Assembly (NCBI GenBank): GCA_946886075.1
Contig: CAMPHR010000002.1
Coordinates: 120,432-184,431 of the forward strand
Source: an uncultured Novosphingobium sp.
GTDB lineage: Bacteria > Pseudomonadota > Alphaproteobacteria > Sphingomonadales > Sphingomonadaceae
DNA: 64,000 nucleotides
Reading direction: 5' to 3'
A model generated the notes under the pieces. That model did no database searches. It saw nothing but the letters and a program-made list of their open reading frames with translations, and had not been told where the DNA came from. Shown here one piece after another: positions 7,769-15,601 of the stretch; the first letter of the stretch is position 1; each line of letters begins with the position of its first letter. The translations under genes were made by a program, and so were the position numbers.

Positions 7769-8351
7769 CGACCATGACCTTCCCAGCCATATCGACCGTC
7801 ACAGAAACCCGCTCAGCCTCCCGCGCCAAAGTCACCGTCATGGCGTCAGTCGGCAGCCCCGTCCCATCAAACCCAATCTGTTGCCGCCCATCCTTGCCCA
7901 CCAGCGCCCGCGTCCCGGCCTTCCAATTCGCCGTCACGAACGGCTTTTCCTCCACCGGCACCCATTGCCCTCCATCGCGGCGCTGAAATCCATAGCCCGA
8001 AGCCGAAACCCAAACCCCCATCGGTCGCGCCGTCACGACTGCTTCGTCGCGCGCGGCAGCAACGCGCGCGGCAAAGCGATCGGCATCCTCGACAACCCGC
8101 CCGCGCGGATCAGGCATGGCCAGCACCACCGCAGCCGAAATGAAGCCGATGATCGTCAATACGACCATCAGCTCTATCAAGGTGAAGCCATTAGCGGTTG
8201 GCTGACGAACCACTCCCTCCCCGTTCAGGCTGAGCCTGTCGAAGCCCTCAGCCGAGCAGAGCGAGGCACTCCGCCCGTCTCGGACTTCAACCCCGCCCCC
8301 TTCAAACGGATGGCGAGCCAGATCAAAGCTCGCTGGAATAAATATCCGCAT
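7761..8351 (-). CDS. gspH: Type II secretion minor pseudopilin GspH
   Basis: 196 residues from ATG 8351, which overlaps the end of gspG by 29 nt. The prepilin motif FTLIELMVVLTIIGF begins at residue 56, giving an unusually long leader that includes REP-derived EGFDRLSLNGEG. An alternative GTG at 8213, right at the REP edge, would give the canonical short leader MVRQPTANG, but its GGGGAGG sits only about 2 nt away. The body fits GspH, which joins the GspI-J-K tip to the major pseudopilin. Confidence 0.85.
   Translation of the reverse strand: MRIFIPASFDLARHPFEGGGVEVRDGRSASLCSAEGFDRLSLNGEGVVRQPTANGFTLIELMVVLTIIGFISAAVVLAMPDPRGRVVEDADRFAARVAAARDEAVVTARPMGVWVSASGYGFQRRDGGQWVPVEEKPFVTANWKAGTRALVGKDGRQQIGFDGTGLPTDAMTVTLAREAERVSVTVDMAGKVMVGG
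8221..8248. repeat. REP element copy R3 in gspH
   Basis: CCGTTCAGGCTGAGCC plus TGTCGAAGCC, a single REP arm with one substitution from the core, between the gspG stop and the GspH prepilin motif. Confidence 0.75.
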
Positions 8352-8880
8352 TTTCGCTCTCGCCACCCGGCTGGCCGTCCGCGCCCAGCGAACTGATGTC
8401 GAACGCACCCTTCCGCCCCGGCACTACATAATTATACGCCCGGCCCCACGGATCATCCGGCAGCTTCTTGATATATCCACCTCTGCGATAGCGCTGCGGC
8501 TGCGCCAGTGAAGCGGGCGGATTCATCAGCGCTTGCAATCCATCGGTCTGCGCCGGGTAGCTCAGATTATCGAGCCGATACTGCTCCAGCGCCTGCTCGA
8601 TCGTCGCAATGTCCGCCTTCGCCTTCTCCACTCGCGCTGTGTCGGTCGCCGGAATGACATTGATCGCCACGATCGTCGCCAGCAACCCGATGATGACGAT
8701 CACCACCATCAACTCGACCAGCGTGAAGCCGTGTTCGGCGGAACGCCTTGAGAAAGTGAAGCCTTCCTCACCTGAATTTTCCCGCCCGTTCGCCCTGAGC
8801 CTGTCGAAGGGCTTCTCTTCTTTTGTAGAGAAGTGAAGGGCTTCGACAAGCTCAGCCCGAACGGTCCTCAAACTCAACAT
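8323..8880 (-). CDS. gspG: Type II secretion major pseudopilin GspG with REP-encoded leader
   Basis: 185 residues. ATG 8880 follows GGAG by 5-6 nt, just after the gspF stop. The prepilin motif FTLVELMVVIVIIGLLATIV begins at residue 52, so the leader is 51 residues where GspG normally has under 15. Residues about 6-32 (TVRAELVEA, then PFDRLRANG) are a translated inverted REP pair. No start codon lies between the REP and the cleavage site. The mature part has normal length and the GspG C-terminal region (DPWGRAYNYVVPG, DISSLGADGQPGG) with calcium-site residues. Confidence 0.92.
   Translation of the reverse strand: MLSLRTVRAELVEALHFSTKEEKPFDRLRANGRENSGEEGFTFSRRSAEHGFTLVELMVVIVIIGLLATIVAINVIPATDTARVEKAKADIATIEQALEQYRLDNLSYPAQTDGLQALMNPPASLAQPQRYRRGGYIKKLPDDPWGRAYNYVVPGRKGAFDISSLGADGQPGGESENADIYSSEL
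8786..8864. repeat. REP inverted pair copy R4 in gspG
   Basis: CCGTTCGCCCTGAGCC plus TGTCGAAGGGC (8786-8812), the spacer TTCTCTTCTTTTGTAGAGAAG, then the same core inverted (8837-8864). It could fold into a long hairpin. The whole element lies within the GspG leader coding region. Confidence 0.85.
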
Positions 8881-8889
8881 AATCACTCC

Positions 8890-10107
8890 TCAAGCCCCCG
8901 TAAGGCTCTGCAATTGCAAGATAGGCAGTAGGATCGACAAGATGATCACCGCCACAATCCCGCCCATCAATATGATGATCACCGGCTCCAGCATCGCCAG
9001 CGCGGCGGAGGTGAAGCTGTCAAACTCCCGCTCCAGATAATCCGCCGCCCGCTCCAGCATCGTATCGAGCCGCCCCGCGCTTTCCCCGCTCGCCGCCAGA
9101 TAGACCAGCAGCGGCGGAAACACGCCCGCTCGCCGCAACGCCGCCGACAGGCTCCCGCCGCCGCGAATGGCCTCCACAATCTCTTCCGACGCCTGCCTCA
9201 GCACCCGATTATGCACCGTCTGCGTGGTGAGCGTCAGGCCCTCCATCAACGGCAAGCGGCTCGCCACCATCGTCGATAAAGTCCGCGCCATCCGCGCCGC
9301 ATGCAGGTCGCGGATCAACCGCCCCAGCAGCGGCAAGCGCAGCAACGTCGCGTCAAATCGATAGCGGAAACTCTCGACCTTCAACGCCCGCCAAAAGGCG
9401 AAAGCGCCCACCGCGATCAAAATCGCCAGCAGCCACCAATAGCCAGCCAGAAAGGCAGAAGTCCCCATCACCATCCGCGTCAGCAGCGGCAGGTCCTGCC
9501 CCACCGTGTCGAACTGCTCCACCACCTTGGGCACGACAAAGATCATCAGCGCCGCGACGACGCACACGGCAAAGGCGCCCAGCACGCTCGGATAAGCGAT
9601 TGCCGTCAACACCTTCGACCGGATGACCGCCTGCCGCTCCATCAGGTCGGACAATCGTTCCATGATCGTCGGCAGGCTGCCGGAGCTTTCACCAGCCGAA
9701 ATCATCGCCTGATACAGCGCTGGAAAGCTCTTCGGCTCCGCGCCCAGAGCATCCGCCAGCCGCCGCCCTTCCAGCACACCCGAATGCACCTTGCTGACAA
9801 TCGCGCGCACATGCTCCTGCTCGCTCTGCCGCCCAATGGTGCGCAGAGATTCCTCCAACGGACTCACCTGGATCAGCGTCGACAGCTGCCGCGTGAACAG
9901 CGTCAATTCTTTCGCCGACAATCTCGGCGCGCGCAGGGAAAAGGCCGCCCGCCTGGCCACCTTCTCCGCCACGTTCGGCTCGATCCGCACGATGAACAGC
10001 TTGCGCGCGTCCAGCTTCGCCCGCGCATCCTCGACCGTCTCGGCCTTCACCTTGCCGCTGCGTTCCTTGCCCGCCGGGTCGATGACCAGATAGTCGAACT
10101 CAGCCAT
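8890..10107 (-). CDS. gspF: Type II secretion inner-membrane protein GspF
   Basis: 405 residues from ATG 10107, which overlaps the gspE stop by 8 nt. It begins MAEFDYLVIDPAGKERSG, the usual GspF start, and has two T2SSF helical domains with three membrane segments (about 170-195, 220-245 and 375-400). It is the polytopic platform protein that works with GspE. FTRQLSTLIQ and ESAGRLDTMLERAADYLEREFD are family hallmarks. An upstream in-frame extension lies inside gspE and is rejected. Confidence 0.93.
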   Translation of the reverse strand: MAEFDYLVIDPAGKERSGKVKAETVEDARAKLDARKLFIVRIEPNVAEKVARRAAFSLRAPRLSAKELTLFTRQLSTLIQVSPLEESLRTIGRQSEQEHVRAIVSKVHSGVLEGRRLADALGAEPKSFPALYQAMISAGESSGSLPTIMERLSDLMERQAVIRSKVLTAIAYPSVLGAFAVCVVAALMIFVVPKVVEQFDTVGQDLPLLTRMVMGTSAFLAGYWWLLAILIAVGAFAFWRALKVESFRYRFDATLLRLPLLGRLIRDLHAARMARTLSTMVASRLPLMEGLTLTTQTVHNRVLRQASEEIVEAIRGGGSLSAALRRAGVFPPLLVYLAASGESAGRLDTMLERAADYLEREFDSFTSAALAMLEPVIIILMGGIVAVIILSILLPILQLQSLTGA

Positions 10108-11638
10108 CGGCGATGGTTTCCACCTCCGCCGCATCGCGCCGCGACACGCGGATGGCTTCTTCCGCCGTAGTCTGCCCATCGCGCACCAGCGCCCGCGCCG
10201 CCGACCCCAAATTGGGAGCGTTCAGGAAAGCATGCCGCGCGATCAAGGACTCGTCGCCCCCATCGTTGATCAGCCGCCGGATGGTATCGTCCACCCGGAT
10301 CGCCTCGAACACGCCGATCCGCCCCTTATAGCCCGTGCCGTTGCACTCCTCACACCCTCGCGCCCGATAGATGATCGTTCCGGGATCGAAACCAAGCAGC
10401 GCACTCGCCGACTTGTCCGCTTGCACCGGCTCCCGGCAATGCTGGCACAGTCGCCGCACCAGCCGCTGCGCAATCACCGCGCGCAGGGTCGAGGCGAGCA
10501 GGAACGGCTCCACCCGCATATCCCGCATCCGCGTAATCGCCCCCACCGCATCATTGGTATGCACGGTCGACAGCACCAGATGCCCCGTCAGCGACGCCTG
10601 CACGGCAATCTCCGCTGTCTCCCGATCGCGAATTTCGCCGACCATCACCACGTCGGGGTCCTGCCGCAGGATGGCCCTCAGCCCGGCAGCGAAAGTCAGA
10701 CCGACCTTCGCATTCACCTGCGTCTGCCCCACCCCCTCGACCGCATATTCCACCGGGTCCTCCACGGTCAGGATATTGCGCGTCCCATCATTCAACTGCC
10801 GCAGGCCCGCATAAAGCGTCGTCGTCTTGCCCGACCCGGTCGGCCCGGTGACGAGGATGATCCCGTTCGGCTCATGCAAGCCCTCCCGGAAAATCCGGTC
10901 AGCCGCCCCCGCCATGCCCAGCAGGTCCAGGTTCATGCCCGCATTTTCCTTGTCGAGAATACGCAGCACCACCCGCTCCCCCGCCCGGCTCGGCAGCGTC
11001 GATACGCGCACGTCCAGCAGCTTGCCACCCAATGTCAACCCGATGCGCCCATCCTGCGGCACGCGCCGCTCGGCAATGTCCAGCCGCGCCATCACCTTGA
11101 TGCGGCTCACCACCACAGGCGCAACATGCGGCGGCATGCGCAAAGTCTCGCGCAACACCCCATCGATCCGCATCCGCACGATCAGGCCCGTCTCATAAGG
11201 CTCGATATGAATGTCCGACACACCCTGCCGCGCCGCCTCGGCAATGATGCCGTTGATCAGCCGGATCGCGGGCGCGTCATCGGCGCTGTCGAGCAAATCG
11301 TCCGCAGTCGGAATATCGGCAGCGAGAATGTCCAGCTCATCCGCCCCTACTTCCAGCGACCCCGCCATGGCGGCAGCGCTGCCCTCCATCGCATAATGAT
11401 CGGACAGGTGCCGGTCGAACTGCGCCCCATCCACGAAGCGCACATCGAAACTGCGCGCCAGATGCCGCCGCACTTCCAGCAACACCCGCGGATCGCTCCC
11501 CTCGCGCACCGCGATCGTCAGCCGGTCCCCGTCCAGCGGCAACATGACCACGCCATGCTTGCGCGCGAAAACATAGGGGATGTCTACCGCGCGCGGGGCG
11601 GTGTGCAGAAACGGTTCGGCAGGCGCGCTCACTTCCAC
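10100..11638 (-). CDS. gspE: Type II secretion ATPase GspE
   Basis: 512 residues. Walker A GPTGSGKTTT, Asp box ILTVEDPVEY, Walker B DPDVVMVGEIRD and His box LSTVHTNDA are present. The zinc-binding cysteines CQHC and CEEC lie about 40 residues apart near the C-terminus. This hexameric cytoplasmic ATPase drives pseudopilus assembly. The GTG start (another GTG two codons on) abuts a REP element whose GGGGG edge could act as the ribosome site, so the present start region may have been set by the insertion. Confidence 0.94.
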   Translation of the reverse strand: MEVSAPAEPFLHTAPRAVDIPYVFARKHGVVMLPLDGDRLTIAVREGSDPRVLLEVRRHLARSFDVRFVDGAQFDRHLSDHYAMEGSAAAMAGSLEVGADELDILAADIPTADDLLDSADDAPAIRLINGIIAEAARQGVSDIHIEPYETGLIVRMRIDGVLRETLRMPPHVAPVVVSRIKVMARLDIAERRVPQDGRIGLTLGGKLLDVRVSTLPSRAGERVVLRILDKENAGMNLDLLGMAGAADRIFREGLHEPNGIILVTGPTGSGKTTTLYAGLRQLNDGTRNILTVEDPVEYAVEGVGQTQVNAKVGLTFAAGLRAILRQDPDVVMVGEIRDRETAEIAVQASLTGHLVLSTVHTNDAVGAITRMRDMRVEPFLLASTLRAVIAQRLVRRLCQHCREPVQADKSASALLGFDPGTIIYRARGCEECNGTGYKGRIGVFEAIRVDDTIRRLINDGGDESLIARHAFLNAPNLGSAARALVRDGQTTAEEAIRVSRRDAAEVETIADG

Positions 11639-11640
11639 CC

Positions 11641-11740
11641 CCGTTCGCCCTGAGCTTGTCGACCCGATAGGGCGGGGTAGCCAACGGCCTTACTGACTTG
11701 AAGAGAAGAGGAGGGCTTCGACAAGCTCAGCCCGAACGGA
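11641..11740. repeat. REP inverted pair copy R5 between gspD and gspE
   Basis: The core CCGTTCGCCCTGAGC plus TTGTCGACCC, about 46 nt of spacer, then the inverted core GGGCTTCGACAAGC plus TCAGCCCGAACGG. It fills the only real intergenic gap in the gsp operon (118 bp) and could fold in the mRNA. Confidence 0.85.
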
Positions 11741-11756
11741 GATGGCAACGCGTCTG

Positions 11757-13955
11757 TCACCGCCGCCCTCCACTCGCCGGAACATCCACCGGCCGCACAA
11801 CGCCGCTCGATTGCCGCATCGTCGGCTCGATCACCTGCGCCGGAACAGCAGCCGCAGCGCCGGGCTGCACCACCGCATCCCCTGCCTGCATCGGCGCGGG
11901 CGGCGTCGCGCCCATATAGTCGCGCACCAGTTCGTCGATGCTGGGCTCAGCCTCCGGATTGCGCGCCAACTGCATGTCCCGCACATAGCCATAGCGTTGC
12001 TGCGTCAGGCGCTGCGCATCTTCCTTGGACCGTAGGATGGTGGGCCGGATGAAGACCATGAGATTGGTCTTGCTCCGGCTCTTGCTGCGCGACTTGAACA
12101 GCTCGCCGATGCCCGGAATGTCCGAAAGCAGCGGAATCCGCTCGATCGTCTTGCGCTCATTATCGTCCAGCAACCCGCCCAGCGCCAATATCTCGCCATC
12201 ATCCACGGTGACCGTGGTCTCGATCTCACGCTTGTTGATGATGAGGTCGCTGTTGTTATTGGACACCGGCCCGGCGACGCTCGACACTTCCTGCTTCAGG
12301 AACAGCTTGATCGCGCCGCCCGTGTTGATCTGCGGCTTCACCTCCAGCTTGATGCCGACATCCTGCCGCTGAACGGTGCGGAACTGATTGTCGAAATTCT
12401 GGCTCAGCGCCTCGCCAGTCGTGATCGGCACCTGCTGCCCGACCAAGATCGACGCTTTTTGATTATCGAGCGTCATGACCGACGGAGTCGACAGGATATT
12501 GCTGTCCGTATCCGACCGCACCGCATTGATGATCGCGCCGAAGATTCCATTACGGCCGATCTGCGTCGCGACCCCGCCAAAGCCGCCGGTCGCATTCATC
12601 AGGCTATCGACCGCTGCCTGTTGAAGCGTGTTGGACAGATCGCCATTCTGCCGCGTCTCTGTGGTCGTCCTGGTTCCGTCGGGCGCGACTACGGTGGTCG
12701 TAGTCGTTCCCAGATCATTGGCCGCCACAGCCCCCGCCAGCGTCAGCAAATTGGGCGAAGCGTTCGAATAGTTAGTCGCAGCAAAGCCCGTCTTCGTACT
12801 GCCAATGAGGAATTGCACACCCAGCTTCCGGGCGGCGGTATCGCTGATCTCGACGATGATCGCTTCGACCAGAACCTGCTCGCGCCGCGTGTCCAGCTGC
12901 CGGACAGTCTCGCCCAGCATCCGCTGCACATCGCTATTGGCCGCCACGATGATCGCGTTGGCACCTTCATAACGAGTGACGATGGCAGGTCCGCGCGTCG
13001 AAATGCCGGAGCCGGAGGATCCGCCGCCACTCGCCACCGCTACGGGCGCGACCGCAGCCTGTGCAGCCCCGTTCGCCGCCGCCGGGACGGATGCCGTCAC
13101 AGCCGAACCGGTCGACTGCCCCACCAATTGCTGCAACACCGGCAGCAGCTTTTCCGCGTCCGCATGCTCCAGCCAGTAAACGCGGATTTCGGTGCCGCTT
13201 GCCGCCTGCCGATCAAGGTCGCGCGCCATCTGCGCCAGCCGCGCGACGGTGCCCGAATCGCCCCTGATCGCGACCGAATTGCTGCTGTCGATCGGCACGA
13301 TGGTCGCCGCCCGCTGCGCCCCTTCGGCCCCGTTCTGCACCAGCGCCTGAAGCGAGGTCGCGATTTCACGCGCGCCAGCATTGCGCAGCGTCACCGTCTG
13401 CGTCGCCGCCGTGTCGCGGTCGATCCGCGCCAGCACCTGCCGGATGCGTCCGATATTATCGGCATAGTCCGCCACCACCACGCTATTGCCCGCACGGTTG
13501 GCCGTCACCGATCCGTCCTTGCTGACCAGCGGCCGCAATGTCTCCAGCGCGCTGGCGGCATCGATCGATCGCAGCCGGAAAACCTCCGTCACGAACTGGT
13601 TGCGATTGGCTCCCCGTCCAACGACGCTCGGCTGCCCTGCAGCTCCATCGGCTGGCTGGATGCGATAAGCACCTCCCGGCGCTGGCACGGCGACCAGCCC
13701 ATTTGCCCGCAGGGTCGAAAGGAAAATCTCGAAATATTCCGATCGCGACAGCGGCCGGTCAGTCACGACCGAAACCTTACCCTGCACACGATTGTCGATG
13801 ATGAAGGTCCGGCCCGTCACCCGCGCCGCATCCTGAATGAAGGCGCGGATGTCCGCGTCCCGCACATTCAGCGTCTGCTGCGCCGCTACCGGAGAAGCGA
13901 GTGGCGCGGCCAAAGCGAGAGCCATTGCAGCGGAAAGAAGGAGTTTTCTGGTCAT
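11757..13955 (-). CDS. gspD: Type II secretion outer-membrane secretin GspD
   Basis: 732 residues. A signal peptide (about 1-25, ending VAAQ) is followed by N0 to N3 domains (TLNVRDADIRAFIQDAARVTGRTF, then repeated KH-like domains, with an Ala/Ser/Gly-rich insert around 300) and the C-terminal secretin core with VPITTG and the ALGGLLDDNERKTIERIPLL pattern. It forms the outer-membrane channel. It overlaps gspC by 4 nt. The C-terminal tail after the secretin core, about 90 residues, is Pro/Ala-rich; a pilotin-binding role is possible but not shown. Confidence 0.94.
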   Translation of the reverse strand: MTRKLLLSAAMALALAAPLASPVAAQQTLNVRDADIRAFIQDAARVTGRTFIIDNRVQGKVSVVTDRPLSRSEYFEIFLSTLRANGLVAVPAPGGAYRIQPADGAAGQPSVVGRGANRNQFVTEVFRLRSIDAASALETLRPLVSKDGSVTANRAGNSVVVADYADNIGRIRQVLARIDRDTAATQTVTLRNAGAREIATSLQALVQNGAEGAQRAATIVPIDSSNSVAIRGDSGTVARLAQMARDLDRQAASGTEIRVYWLEHADAEKLLPVLQQLVGQSTGSAVTASVPAAANGAAQAAVAPVAVASGGGSSGSGISTRGPAIVTRYEGANAIIVAANSDVQRMLGETVRQLDTRREQVLVEAIIVEISDTAARKLGVQFLIGSTKTGFAATNYSNASPNLLTLAGAVAANDLGTTTTTVVAPDGTRTTTETRQNGDLSNTLQQAAVDSLMNATGGFGGVATQIGRNGIFGAIINAVRSDTDSNILSTPSVMTLDNQKASILVGQQVPITTGEALSQNFDNQFRTVQRQDVGIKLEVKPQINTGGAIKLFLKQEVSSVAGPVSNNNSDLIINKREIETTVTVDDGEILALGGLLDDNERKTIERIPLLSDIPGIGELFKSRSKSRSKTNLMVFIRPTILRSKEDAQRLTQQRYGYVRDMQLARNPEAEPSIDELVRDYMGATPPAPMQAGDAVVQPGAAAAVPAQVIEPTMRQSSGVVRPVDVPASGGRR

Positions 13956-14776
13956 TGGCCTTGCAGAGTAAGGTTGATCGTCGAAAGGCTGGCGCCCCGC
14001 TCGACGGCCAGGGAAATACGCGCGCCGGGCATGATCTTGCCCTGCAACGCCTGGAGGTCGCTGGGTGAGCCAACCGGCTGCCCATCGACCTGGGTGACGA
14101 TGTCGCCGGGCTGGAAACCGGCATTCTGGAAAGTCGGCCCCTTGGCCGTCAGGATGAGGCCGGTGATGCGCCCATTTTGCATGCGCGGCGCAAAGCCGAT
14201 GTCTCGCTTCAGCCCGTCAGCGGTCGGATTGTCGATGCCGACGGCCGGAGCCGGAACCACGCCACCTTCTCCGGCCGATGCCGTCGGCGCAGGCTGTGAC
14301 TGGTCGAGGAATATCTGTTCTTCCGCCCCGCCCCGGTCGATGGTGACATGATCGAACGCCACGGCTTTCAGCAGCACGCCCGGCAATATCTCGTCACCCA
14401 CGGCCAAGCTGTTCTGCACGCCGTCCGGCCCCGCGATGATCGCTGACCCCAGGCCGGACCCCTCGTTCAACCGGATGCCGTAGACGGTCAGCGCCAGCGA
14501 CGTGACCACCCCCCCGCCAGCCGCCTGCTGCGGCCCGGCCCGATAAAAGGGATCGAAGCTTGAAAATAATGCCTGACGCGCAGCGAAATTGGGGAATTGC
14601 GCCTGCCGCCCTTCCCACGGTCCAAAGCTGCCAACCGGCGTCAACACCACCCAGATCAGCCTCGCGCATTGCAGCGCCAACAGGCCAAGCAGCAGCTTTT
14701 CAGCCACCCGCACCCAGTCGATCGGGGCAAGGCGGCTGCTAAGGCCCTGAAAGTTACTGCGAAACGGCACGCGCAT
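13952..14776 (-). CDS. gspC: Type II secretion protein GspC
   Basis: 274 residues. One membrane segment (about 27-50), a periplasmic HR domain (LTVYGIRLNEGSG, SLAVGDEILPGV) and a C-terminal PDZ domain (FQNAGFQPGDIVTQVDGQPV) give the GspC layout linking the platform to the secretin and to substrates. It is the first gene of the operon. Three Pho-box-like half-sites on the coding strand lie 58-86 bp upstream. No strong ribosome site is seen. Confidence 0.92.
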   Translation of the reverse strand: MRVPFRSNFQGLSSRLAPIDWVRVAEKLLLGLLALQCARLIWVVLTPVGSFGPWEGRQAQFPNFAARQALFSSFDPFYRAGPQQAAGGGVVTSLALTVYGIRLNEGSGLGSAIIAGPDGVQNSLAVGDEILPGVLLKAVAFDHVTIDRGGAEEQIFLDQSQPAPTASAGEGGVVPAPAVGIDNPTADGLKRDIGFAPRMQNGRITGLILTAKGPTFQNAGFQPGDIVTQVDGQPVGSPSDLQALQGKIMPGARISLAVERGASLSTINLTLQGQ

Positions 14777-14833
14777 GGAACTTGGTGATCCCCCTTGACA
14801 CCCGCGCTGCTAGGCAATTGTTTTTACTGCTGG

Positions 14834-14862
14834 ATGACAGAAATGTGACCTATCCATGACAG
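14834..14862 (-). promoter_or_regulatory. Pho-box-like triple repeat upstream of gspC
   Basis: Read on the minus strand: CTGTCAT (14862-14856), 4 nt, AGGTCAC (14851-14845), 4 nt, CTGTCAT (14840-14834). The 7+4 spacing, 11-bp period and two exact CTGTCAT half-sites match the PhoB operator of Proteobacteria. It points toward gspC and lies in the shared intergenic region with the oxygenase gene. Confidence 0.7.
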
Positions 14863-14947
14863 GCGCAATCCGCAAGCGATGGCGCTTGCATTTAGGGCGA
14901 CGGACGGTAGCAAAAGGCCACGAATCTTCGGCCCGGTAAGGCGTCCA

Positions 14948-15601
14948 ATGCAGAGCCCACTCCTTCTTACAGCAGCCGATGCCGATCCGGACTGGATCGC
15001 TTCACACCGCCATGTTCAGCGCGTGCCTAGCCGTGATCTGATGCTTTTCATCAAACGCGGATTCCTGACGGGAGAGGAGTGCGAGGGACTGATCGAGCGG
15101 ATAGAAGCGCGCCGCCGCCCCTCCACCATAGCCGACGCGAACGGCGACACCGCCTTCCGCACCAGCGAGACATGCGATCTCGACAAATCCGATCCCCTGA
15201 TCGCTGCCATAGATGAAAAGCTCGCCGCCTTCGCGGGCATAGACCCTGCCTTTGGCGAGCCGATACAGGGCCAGCGCTACGCCGTAGGTCAGGAATTCAA
15301 GGCCCACACCGACTATTTCGATCCCGCAGGGCTCGATTTCACGCGTTACTGCTCCGTCTCGGGCAACCGCACATGGACGTTGATGGTCTATCTCAACCAA
15401 CCGCCCGCAGGTGGCGCGACCCGCTTCGTCAAGATCGGCAAGACTGTCCAGCCGGAACGCGGCAAGCTGCTCGCGTGGAATAATCGTGTCGAGCCCGGCC
15501 GCTACAACGACGCCAGCCTGCACCATGGCATGAAGGTGCGCAGCGGCGTCAAATATATCATAACCAAATGGTATCGCGAAAAACCCTGGGCTGAAGCTTA
15601 A
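14948..15601 (+). CDS. Prolyl 4-hydroxylase-like 2OG-Fe(II) oxygenase
   Basis: About 217 residues from ATG 14948 (AAGG 7 nt upstream; an ATG at 14879 lacks one). The iron ligands are visible as H120-x-D122 in KAHTDYF and H192 in SLHHGMKV, and the 2-oxoglutarate-binding Lys as K202 in SGVKYIITKW. It belongs to the P4Hc family that hydroxylates proline or related residues; the substrate is unknown. It is divergent from gspC across the Pho-box-like region. Its TAA overlaps by 3 nt the stop of the convergent CYTH-CHAD gene. Confidence 0.85.
   Translation: MQSPLLLTAADADPDWIASHRHVQRVPSRDLMLFIKRGFLTGEECEGLIERIEARRRPSTIADANGDTAFRTSETCDLDKSDPLIAAIDEKLAAFAGIDPAFGEPIQGQRYAVGQEFKAHTDYFDPAGLDFTRYCSVSGNRTWTLMVYLNQPPAGGATRFVKIGKTVQPERGKLLAWNNRVEPGRYNDASLHHGMKVRSGVKYIITKWYREKPWAEA

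Noticed and set aside
6513..8396. Long plus-strand open frame of over 600 codons
   Set aside because: Antisense to gspG-J; composition is Arg/Pro/His-rich as expected of the reverse frame of GC-rich genes, with no ribosome site or known fold. Similar antisense frames over gspE (10232-11653) and gspD (12459-14351) were dropped for the same reason.
8323..8880. PFDRLRANG and VRAELVEA as possible protein motifs in GspG
   Set aside because: These peptides are translations of the REP repeat and recur wherever it is read in that frame; they are not a conserved domain.
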